Shown here piece after piece: positions 26,114-32,938 of a stretch of DNA of 64,000 nt. Position numbers and translations under genes: made by a program. The notes under the pieces were generated by a model. It was not told where the DNA came from. It ran no database searches and worked only from the letters and a program-made list of their open reading frames with translations. Source of the stretch: Mesorhizobium sp. B2-3-12 (GTDB lineage Bacteria; Pseudomonadota; Alphaproteobacteria; Rhizobiales; Rhizobiaceae); the NCBI RefSeq assembly GCF_006442205.1, contig NZ_VFVR01000002.1, positions 620,001-684,000 of the forward strand, read 5' to 3'. How positions within the stretch are numbered: position 1 is the stretch's first letter; each line of letters opens with the position of its first letter.

Positions 26114-27073
26114 ATGGATCAGCTCGCGCCAACCGAGAAATATTCCCCGTTTCGCTTTTTCTCGGCCGAGCAATGGTCGCGATTCCGCGCCGACACCCCG
26201 CTGACGCTGAGCGAGGACGAATTCCGCCGCCTGCGTTCGCTCAACGACCCGGTCGACCTCGCCGAGGTCACGCGCATCTATCTGTCGCTGTCGCGGCTCT
26301 TGTCGGCGCATGTCGAGGCGAGCCAGCTTCTGTTCCGGCAGCGCCAGGCCTTTTTCAATGCCGTTGATGTCGCCAAGACGCCGTTCATCATCGGCATTGC
26401 CGGTTCGGTCGCGGTCGGCAAATCGACCACGGCGCGCGTGCTGAAGGAACTTCTGGCGCGCTGGCCGTCGAGCCCCAAGGTCGATCTCATCACCACGGAC
26501 GGCTTCCTGCTGCCAAACGACGTGCTGCGGCGCGAAAACCTGATGGAGCGCAAGGGTTTCCCCGACAGCTACGATGTCGGCGCGCTGCTGCGTTTCCTGT
26601 CGGGCATCAAGTCGGCGTTGCCCGATGTCCGTGCGCCGGTCTATTCGCACCTCACCTATGACGTCATCCCGGGCGAGTTCGTCACCATCGACCGGCCCGA
26701 CATCCTGATCTTCGAAGGCATCAACGTGCTGCAGCCGGGCAAGCTGCCGCAGGACGGCAAGATCGTGCCCTTCCTGTCGGACTTCTTCGACTTCGCCATC
26801 TATATCGATGCCGACGAGAAGCTGATCCACAATTGGTATATTTCCCGCTTCATGCGGCTGCGCGAGACCGCCTTCCGCAACCCGGACTCCTTCTTCCACC
26901 GCTATTCGCAGCTGTCGGAGGATGCGGCCAAGGCAATCGCCGAGGGCCTGTGGACCAACATCAACCTGAAGAATCTGCGCGAAAACATCCTGCCGACGCG
27001 CGCCCGCGCCGACCTGATCCTGCGCAAGGGCGCCGACCACCTGATCGAGGAAGTGGCGCTGCGCAAATTATAG
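26114..27073 (+). CDS. coaA: Pantothenate kinase, type I
   Basis: First step of coenzyme A synthesis, 319 residues. P-loop [20 protein letters not shown] near 95, then [40 protein letters not shown] and [20 protein letters not shown], all typical of bacterial CoaA. GGGAGGGCAGG lies before the ATG. Follows hisE by 24 bases, the usual rhizobial order, and ends before a strong bidirectional hairpin. Confidence 0.95.
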   Translation: MDQLAPTEKYSPFRFFSAEQWSRFRADTPLTLSEDEFRRLRSLNDPVDLAEVTRIYLSLSRLLSAHVEASQLLFRQRQAFFNAVDVAKTPFIIGIAGSVAVGKSTTARVLKELLARWPSSPKVDLITTDGFLLPNDVLRRENLMERKGFPDSYDVGALLRFLSGIKSALPDVRAPVYSHLTYDVIPGEFVTIDRPDILIFEGINVLQPGKLPQDGKIVPFLSDFFDFAIYIDADEKLIHNWYISRFMRLRETAFRNPDSFFHRYSQLSEDAAKAIAEGLWTNINLKNLRENILPTRARADLILRKGADHLIEEVALRKL

Positions 27074-27082
27074 CCGATAGAA

Positions 27083-27120
27083 CCGGCGTGGCGGGCGTCT
27101 CCACCGGCCCGCCACGCCGG
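27083..27120. terminator. Bidirectional terminator-like hairpin between coaA and the DegP-type gene
   Basis: Perfect 14-base arms, CCGGCGTGGCGGGC (27083-27096) and GCCCGCCACGCCGG (27107-27120), with a 10-base loop. It sits in the 56-base gap between convergent genes. T runs are poor on both sides, so termination efficiency is uncertain. Confidence 0.7.
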
Positions 27121-27129
27121 CGTTACGGT

Positions 27130-28692
27130 TCAGCCATTGGCGAACGGCACGGCGACATAGATCTGGCTGCCTTCGCGTTCGACCAGCAACAGCACCGACT
27201 TGCGACCCGACTTGCTGGCCTGCGCGATGGCTTGCGTGACCTGCCTGGCGCTCTTCACCGGCGCCTGGTTGACGGCGACGATGATGTCGCCGGGCTGGAT
27301 GCCGGCGGCGCCCGCGGCCTTGTCCGGATTGACGGTGGCAACCACCGCGCCGTGCTCGTTGTCGGCGAGGTTCATCTGCTGGCGAATGTCTGGCGTGATG
27401 TCCATCAAGCCAAGGCCGATTGCCGGCGCGCGGGACCCCTGCCCGGCGTCAGGCGCGCTGGAATCGCCATTGGATGCCGTCTTCACGTCGTCGCTGTTGC
27501 GTCCGACAGCGACGGAAATCTGCATGGCCTTGCCCTTGCGCCAGACATCCAGCGTTTCCTTGGCACCCGGCGCGACATCGGCGACGGCCCGCGACAGATC
27601 CTTGGGATCCTTGACGTCCTGCCCGGCGAAGCTGGTGATGACGTCGCCGGTTTCGACGCCGGCCTTGGCGGCGGGCGAGCCGTCATTGACCCGGGCGACC
27701 AACGCACCGGCGGGATGGTCGAGCCCGACGGCGCTGGCCACGTCAGGGGTGACCGGCTGGATCTCGACGCCGAGATAGCCGTATTCGATGTCGCCGCCCT
27801 TCATCAGCTTGGCGACCACCTTCTGTGCCTGGTCCGACGGAATGGCGAAGCCGACGCCGACGCTGCCGCCATTGGGCGAATAGATCGCCGTGTTGATGCC
27901 GACGACATTGCCGCTGACATCCACCAGCGGGCCGCCGGAATTGCCGTGATTGATCGGCGCGTCAATCTGGATGAAATCGTCGAACGGCCCACTATGCAGA
28001 TCGCGGCCGCGCGCCGAGACGATACCGGCCGTTACCGTGGTGCCGATGCCGAAGGGATTGCCGATCGCCAGCACCTGGTCGCCTGTCATGAGCTTGTCGG
28101 AGTCGCCCCATTTCACCGTTGGCAAGGCCCTGCCGGCCTTGATCTGCAGCACGGCGAGATCGTTCTTGGCGTCGTGACCGACAAGCTTGGCCGGAAGCTC
28201 CGTACCGTCGTCGAGCGTGACCTTGATCGAAGAGGCGCCGTCGACGACATGGTTGTTGGTGACGATGGTGCCGTCGGCGCTGACGATGAAGCCCGAACCG
28301 AGCGCCTCGGCGCGCGGCGATTGCTGTTGCTGCGGAGGCGTCTTGGGACCAGGCATGCCCTGATCGCCGAAGAACTGGCGGAAATAGTCGTCGAAAGGCG
28401 AATTGCCGCCAAAGGGCGAACCGTCGGGCGACCCTTCGCTCATGGCTTCCGGCTGCGCCTTCATGACTGTCGTGACGGTGACGACGGCGGGCTTGGCCGC
28501 GGCCACGATGGGCGCGAACGATCCGTTTGGAGCCGTTATTCCGGCGACGGGTGTCTGGGTGGTCGCAACGGCATTGCTCAAGCCGGCACTGCCGGGATTC
28601 TGGGCAAACGAGACGACGGCGGGGGAGATGATCAGCGCGGCGCCCAGCAGGGCGGCGACGCGATGCCTACGAAGAATACCAAGGGGTGACAT
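27130..28692 (-). CDS. Do-family periplasmic serine protease (DegP/HtrA type)
   Basis: Envelope quality-control protease and chaperone of 520 residues. Signal-like start MSPLGILRRHRVAALLGAAL, IISPAVVSFAQ. Catalytic triad: His in IVTNNHVVDGASSIKV, Asp in GHDAKNDLAVLQIK, Ser in INHGNSGGPLVDVSGNVVGI. Two PDZ domains: YGYLGVEIQPVTPDVASAV to about 390, and IGLGLMDITPDIRQ to the end with GIQPGDIIVAVNQAPVKSAR. Single gene, convergent with coaA; 188 bases of upstream region show no recognised site. Confidence 0.93.
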   Translation of the reverse strand: MSPLGILRRHRVAALLGAALIISPAVVSFAQNPGSAGLSNAVATTQTPVAGITAPNGSFAPIVAAAKPAVVTVTTVMKAQPEAMSEGSPDGSPFGGNSPFDDYFRQFFGDQGMPGPKTPPQQQQSPRAEALGSGFIVSADGTIVTNNHVVDGASSIKVTLDDGTELPAKLVGHDAKNDLAVLQIKAGRALPTVKWGDSDKLMTGDQVLAIGNPFGIGTTVTAGIVSARGRDLHSGPFDDFIQIDAPINHGNSGGPLVDVSGNVVGINTAIYSPNGGSVGVGFAIPSDQAQKVVAKLMKGGDIEYGYLGVEIQPVTPDVASAVGLDHPAGALVARVNDGSPAAKAGVETGDVITSFAGQDVKDPKDLSRAVADVAPGAKETLDVWRKGKAMQISVAVGRNSDDVKTASNGDSSAPDAGQGSRAPAIGLGLMDITPDIRQQMNLADNEHGAVVATVNPDKAAGAAGIQPGDIIVAVNQAPVKSARQVTQAIAQASKSGRKSVLLLVEREGSQIYVAVPFANG

Positions 28693-28880
28693 GGTCGTTC
28701 TGTCCGGGCGAGAGTTGATCCGGCGCCGCGGGCGGCTCCTGGGAGAAAGCGTCCGTCAGCGTGTCGACGACCGGGATGGCCTGTCTCGCCTTACATGGCA
28801 GCCGGCCGGATCGACATGAGGTATCTAGGGTCCCGAATGGCCTGAATTAGGGTTTTTGCCCGACCTTACGAAGATTTAAT

Positions 28881-29612
28881 TCAGGGCGCGCTTACGGAGC
28901 GCAGGTAGGCCGACGCGATCTCACGCATGCGCCTGCCGTCGAAACTCGGGCCGTGGCCGCCGTGGCCGCTACGGATCGGCAGGTCGAGCAGGCGGCGCAT
29001 CGTGCCGGCATAGGCCGTCCGGTCGGAATCCGGCAAATCGTCGATCAGCATGGCGTCATAGATGGCGTCGCCGCTGAAGAACAGGCCATCGGTCTCGTCG
29101 AACAGGGCGATCGAATCCGGCGAATGACCCGGAAGATGCAGCACGCGAAATTGCCGGTCGCCGAGATCGACCACGTCGCCCTCATCGAGCGTCCGCGTCA
29201 GCGGCGCCGGCGGGATCTTGTAATCCGACGCCTTCCAGCCCGGCTCGGGCAGTTTCGAAACCGCCCCCTCGAGATCGTGGAACATGTAGGCGTAGGTCGC
29301 GGCCTCATCCATGCTCTCGAATTGCGCGGCGCTCATCCTCGGCCCGGCCCGCCACGGGAATTCGTGCAGCGAGCCGACGTGATCGAGATGGATATGGGTG
29401 GCGACGACCAGAAGCGGCTTGCCTTCGGGCGTCTCTATCCAAGGCGCCAGCGGACAGATGCCCATGCCGGTGTCGACCAGAAGGTCGGCGTCGCGGCCGG
29501 TGAAATGCCAGATGTTGGCGCGCACATAGTCGTGCACGAACGGCTCGGTCAGCATCGTCGTCCTGTCGTCGACGATGCTCCTGGAGAACCAGCCCGGCAT
29601 AGGGGCCGGCAT
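28881..29612 (-). CDS. MBL-fold metallo-hydrolase
   Basis: Metallo-beta-lactamase-fold hydrolase of 243 residues. Metal motif THIHLDHVGSLHEF near 91-104 (HxHxDH), LLVDTGMGI near 44, HLPGHSPDSIALFDETDGLF near 160 and SGDAIYDAMLIDD near 183. Starts with the same bases that end the PFK gene (ATG/TGA one-base overlap), so the two are translated together. The glyoxalase-like layout suggests hydrolysis of a thioester or lactone, but the substrate cannot be named. Confidence 0.85.
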   Translation of the reverse strand: MPAPMPGWFSRSIVDDRTTMLTEPFVHDYVRANIWHFTGRDADLLVDTGMGICPLAPWIETPEGKPLLVVATHIHLDHVGSLHEFPWRAGPRMSAAQFESMDEAATYAYMFHDLEGAVSKLPEPGWKASDYKIPPAPLTRTLDEGDVVDLGDRQFRVLHLPGHSPDSIALFDETDGLFFSGDAIYDAMLIDDLPDSDRTAYAGTMRRLLDLPIRSGHGGHGPSFDGRRMREIASAYLRSVSAP

Positions 29613-30778
29613 CAGACAAACGGCTTTCCGACCTTGTATTTTTCCGGCACCAGCCGCCTGAGATAGGCCATGCCGGTCTCGGACAGCTGGTTCTCCTCGG
29701 GCTTCATGAAATCGTCGGGCATGTGGCGGGTCTTGCCGGCGACGTTCTTCAGCGGCACCTTTTTCAACACTATTTTGCTGCCATCATACTGCAGCGCCAC
29801 CGAGCCGCCGCCCTGCTCGGCCACGCCGACGGCGAAGGCGCCGGCATCGAAGGCCTCCTGCGCGTCAACCGCGCTGATGGCGCCGACATAGCCGCGCGGC
29901 ATGTAGCCGAGCGCGTCGACGCGGGCTCGCTTGCCCGGCAGCCCCTCGGCCAATGCCCGTTCGAGCGCCGCCGGCAGGTCGCTGCCCGACAGTTTGACAT
30001 TGCCGTGCTGGTCGCGTTCGAGCTTGTCCGCCGGCACCAGGCTTTCGACCAGCGCCTTGCCGTCGGCGGTGCTGACGCCTTCCGACACGGCGACGATGCA
30101 GCGCTTGTGGCGATCGAGCGTGGCGCGCACGTCGTCGATGAAGCCGGCGGCGGAGAACGGCCGCTCCGGCACGTAGACGAGATGCGGGCCGCTGCCGGGG
30201 TCGAGCTGCCAAGCTGCCGCGGCTGCGGTCAGGAAGCCGGCATGCCGGCCCATGACGATGCCGACATAAATGCCGGGCAGGGCGCGGAAATCGAGGTCGA
30301 CCGACAGGAACGCGCCGGCGACGAATTCCGCCGCCGAGATGAAGCCCGGCGTGTGGTCGTTTTCCTCGAGATCGTTGTCGATGGTTTTCGGCGCATGGGC
30401 GAAGGCGATCTTGCCGCCGGCGGCATCGGTCAGGATCTGCTGCGTGCCCGAGGTGTCGTTGCCGCCGATATAGATGAAGGCGTCGGCGCCCGCCTTCTGC
30501 AGGCCCTTCAGGATGACCTCGCAATAGGCGGCGTCAGGCTTGTCGCGCGTCGAGCCGAGGGCGGCGCTCGGGGTTCCGGCGATCAGCCGCAACCGGTCCT
30601 CCGGGATGGCGGACAGGTCGACATAGTTGCCGTCACGGATACCGCGCACGCCATGGATGGAGCCCAGCACCTTGGCGCCGGGATGGCGCTTGCGGATCTC
30701 CAGCGTGGCGCCGACGACCGTCTGGTTGATGACGGCGGTCGGGCCGCCGCCCTGCGCGATGACGAAGGTTCCGGCCAT
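29612..30778 (-). CDS. 6-phosphofructokinase family, probably pyrophosphate-dependent
   Basis: Phosphofructokinase of 388 residues. GGGPTAVINQTVVGA at the N-terminus, the phosphoryl-donor loop YIGGNDTSGTQQIL near 105, catalytic PKTIDNDLEENDHTPGF near 133 and VGIVMGRHAGFLTAAAA near 175. In PPi-PFKs the donor loop reads GGDDT against GGDGS in ATP enzymes; here it is GGNDT, so the PPi-type Asp is kept while the neighbouring Asp is Asn. ATG 30778 follows GGGGAGAAATCAAGC; a TTG seven codons earlier lies in that site. Coupled to the MBL gene. Most rhizobia rely on Entner-Doudoroff glycolysis, so a PPi-PFK may serve gluconeogenesis or sedoheptulose phosphate. Confidence 0.85.
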   Translation of the reverse strand: MAGTFVIAQGGGPTAVINQTVVGATLEIRKRHPGAKVLGSIHGVRGIRDGNYVDLSAIPEDRLRLIAGTPSAALGSTRDKPDAAYCEVILKGLQKAGADAFIYIGGNDTSGTQQILTDAAGGKIAFAHAPKTIDNDLEENDHTPGFISAAEFVAGAFLSVDLDFRALPGIYVGIVMGRHAGFLTAAAAAWQLDPGSGPHLVYVPERPFSAAGFIDDVRATLDRHKRCIVAVSEGVSTADGKALVESLVPADKLERDQHGNVKLSGSDLPAALERALAEGLPGKRARVDALGYMPRGYVGAISAVDAQEAFDAGAFAVGVAEQGGGSVALQYDGSKIVLKKVPLKNVAGKTRHMPDDFMKPEENQLSETGMAYLRRLVPEKYKVGKPFV

Positions 30779-30865
30779 GCTTGATTTCTCCCCGGGCAAT
30801 GGTTTTCAAGGCACCTTGGCCTGTCTTGCCGCATCGCGCAACGGGAGAAACGGAGGGCTAAACGA

Positions 30866-31636
30866 TCACATGACGACGACCGGGTTTTTCTTCGACACCC
30901 GGCTGTAGAGATCGATGATGTCCTGGTTGATCAGGCGCACGCAGCCCGACGACATCGCCTGGCCGATGCTCCACCATTCGGGCGAACCATGGATGCGGTA
31001 GCCTGTGTCCTTGCCGTCCTGGTAGATGTAGAGCGCACGCGCCCCGAGCGGATTGGTGAGGCCGCCGGGCTGGCCGCCCTGCCACTTCACCAGTTCGGGC
31101 TTGCGCTGGATCATTTCGGGCGGCGGCGTCCAGGTCGGCCATTCCCGCCCGTACTGGATGTTTGCGCGGCCTGACCAGCGGAAGCCGTCCTTGCCGATGC
31201 CGACGCCGTAACGGATGGCGTCGCCGCCCGGCTGGACGAGATAGAGCATGCGTTCCTTGAGATGGACGACGATGGTGCCGGGCGCCTCGCCCGTCGTGTC
31301 GACGACGATCTGGCGGCGAAATTCCGGCTTGACCTTGAGATAGGGCACCTCGGGAACGTTGAAGCCGTTGTCGGTCAGCGCGGCGTACATGAGGTCGGGA
31401 CTGGTGATGTTCTTGTCGACGCTGATCGAGGGGCGGATCGGCCGCACCGAGCCGGTGACCGTATCGTCGAGCTGGAGCGCCGGCAGGTCGCCACCACCCG
31501 AAGTCGAGCAGCCGGCGACGCCAAGCAGCGCCAGGGCGCCCGCCCCGGACAGGACGGCGCGGCGGGAGAGAAAGAGATCGGTTTCGATTGCGTCGCCGTT
31601 TCGTGGCGGCGTCGGACCTTGCGGCAACTCAGGCAT
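30866..31636 (-). CDS. L,D-transpeptidase (YkuD), predicted Tat-exported lipoprotein
   Basis: Cell-wall cross-linking enzyme of 256 residues. The N-terminus carries a twin-arginine signal, SRRAVLSGAGALALLGVAGC, ending in a lipobox-like VAGC, so it should be exported folded and anchored by lipid. The YkuD domain spans about 100-250: VHLKERMLYLVQPGGDAIRY, GIGKDGFRWSGRANI, and the catalytic HGSPEWWSIGQAMSSGCVRL with His, Ser and the nucleophilic Cys. ATG 31636 has AGGG upstream; another ATG at 31699 adds 21 residues and has no ribosome binding site. It should act on peptidoglycan in the periplasm. Confidence 0.87.
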   Translation of the reverse strand: MPELPQGPTPPRNGDAIETDLFLSRRAVLSGAGALALLGVAGCSTSGGGDLPALQLDDTVTGSVRPIRPSISVDKNITSPDLMYAALTDNGFNVPEVPYLKVKPEFRRQIVVDTTGEAPGTIVVHLKERMLYLVQPGGDAIRYGVGIGKDGFRWSGRANIQYGREWPTWTPPPEMIQRKPELVKWQGGQPGGLTNPLGARALYIYQDGKDTGYRIHGSPEWWSIGQAMSSGCVRLINQDIIDLYSRVSKKNPVVVM

Positions 31637-31874
31637 ATACCAAACCCTACGCTGTCGGCGGGAAGCACGGTCCGGCCGGATAGCGGGCATTTTCATCATT
31701 CATGGTTGATAAAGCGTGAATGCCTTGCGCTGCCTGCGTTCGCGTCTTGCCGAGGTGACGTTGCGCCGTCCCCGGCGATCGCCGCTCCCGTGTCCCTGCA
31801 CAAAATCACCTCCATCGGGTCATAATCCCGGCACCGGCGTTTCCTACCTCTCCGGCGATCAGCGAGGGGCCTCC

Positions 31875-31997
31875 ATGTGCAAGACGTTAAAAACCGACAT
31901 CAAGCTTTTTGCCGCAGCCATTGCCGCGGCGGCCATGGTTCTCGGTGCCAATGTCAGCCTGGCCGATATAGTGAGCACGCTGGGCGGCGCGAACTGA
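31875..31997 (+). CDS. Small exported or membrane peptide, 40 residues
   Basis: Short frame beginning MCKTLKTDIKLFAAAIAAAA, then MVLGANVSLADIVSTLGGAN. GAGGGG lies about eight bases before the ATG. Positive N-terminus, an alanine-rich hydrophobic core and VSLA-D, which could be a signal-peptidase site, leaving an 11-residue mature peptide, or a single membrane helix. No family recognised. Divergent from the L,D-transpeptidase gene and 155 bases before the LysE-type gene. It may be a real small protein; evidence is the ribosome binding site and peptide character only. Confidence 0.4.
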   Translation: MCKTLKTDIKLFAAAIAAAAMVLGANVSLADIVSTLGGAN

Positions 31998-32152
31998 CCC
32001 CTGGCTGCCGGTGGCGGAACTGACGGCACGGCAATTGCGGTAACGGGCGCGGCGGTTGCGCCCGCAATTTCCTGAAAAACAAAAATCAGGCCTCTTTACA
32101 TTCTCCCTGGGCTCGGGATTTATCCTTTTCCTTAACCCAAGGGGAGACAGAC

Positions 32153-32776
32153 ATGTCCTTCGAAAACTGGGCCGCCTTCGCTGCCGCGTCGACCATCCTT
32201 CTCATCATCCCGGGCCCGACAATCCTGTTGGTCGTGTCGTATGCGCTGGGCCAAGGCTGGCGCACCGCTTTGCCGATGGCCGTCGGCGTGGCACTCGGCG
32301 ACTTCACCGCCATGACCTTGTCGATGCTGGGCATCGGCGCGCTGCTGGCGGCCTCGGCGACCGTCTTCACCGTCCTGAAGCTGATCGGCGCCGGCTATCT
32401 GATCTATCTCGGCGTGAAACTGTTCCGCGCCGGCGGCGCGCTGAAAGCAGAACCGCGCACCGACGCGGTGTCGTCGGCCAAGATGATGGCGCATGTCTGG
32501 CTGGTCACCGCGCTCAACCCGAAGAGCATCACCTTCTTCGTCGCCTTCCTGCCGCAGTTTCTCGACCGGCATGCCGATTTCTGGACGCAGATGCTGGTCT
32601 TCGAGACGACGTTCCTGGCGCTCGCCTTCGCCAACGCCTTCGGTTACGCGTTGATCGCGGCACGCGCCCGCAACGTGGTGCGCAACCCCAAGGCAATCCG
32701 CATCTTCAACCGCACCGGCGGCACGCTGCTGGTCGGCGCCGGCATCGCCACCGTGGCGATGCGTTCCGGCAATTGA
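32153..32776 (+). CDS. LysE/RhtB-family exporter
   Basis: Inner-membrane efflux protein of 207 residues, six predicted spans. STILLIIPGPTILLVVSYAL near 13-32 holds the PGP motif of RhtB members, ALPMAVGVALGDFTAMTLSM follows, and TALNPKSITFFVAFLPQFL near 122 is the conserved Asn-Pro-Lys loop. AAGGGGAG stands before the ATG. Distinct from the LysE-type gene at 5897 and without a linked regulator. Substrate unknown, likely threonine, homoserine or homoserine lactone type. Confidence 0.88.
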   Translation: MSFENWAAFAAASTILLIIPGPTILLVVSYALGQGWRTALPMAVGVALGDFTAMTLSMLGIGALLAASATVFTVLKLIGAGYLIYLGVKLFRAGGALKAEPRTDAVSSAKMMAHVWLVTALNPKSITFFVAFLPQFLDRHADFWTQMLVFETTFLALAFANAFGYALIAARARNVVRNPKAIRIFNRTGGTLLVGAGIATVAMRSGN

Positions 32777-32792
32777 GAAACGCTGGCGCGCC

Positions 32793-32936
32793 CAAGGTGT
32801 GTTGAGATTCAGGTCAGGCCGAGCCGAAAATGGCTGATATCGAGAACCGGAGCGGAGCGGACATGGGCCGCGAGCACCGGAAGCGCAGATATCAGGCGTT
32901 TGCAGGCAGGCATCACCTGAATATCAGCACACCTTG
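32793..32936. repeat. 144-base intergenic element with 22-base terminal inverted repeats
   Basis: The left end CAAGGTGTGTTGAGATTCAG (plus GT) and the right end, AC plus CTGAATATCAGCACACCTTG, are inverted with two mismatches in 22. The inside also folds: GATATC, GGAGCGGAGCGGAC and AGCGCAGATATC. The right end lies two bases from the autotransporter stop. It resembles dispersed rhizobial repeat elements and not an IS, since it has no room for a gene. It could also end transcription of the flanking convergent genes. Confidence 0.75.
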
Positions 32937-32938
32937 CT

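Noticed and set aside
27074..27129. Strong factor-independent terminator on one strand
   Set aside because: The 14-base-arm hairpin is clear, but neither side has a good T run, so it is listed only as terminator-like.
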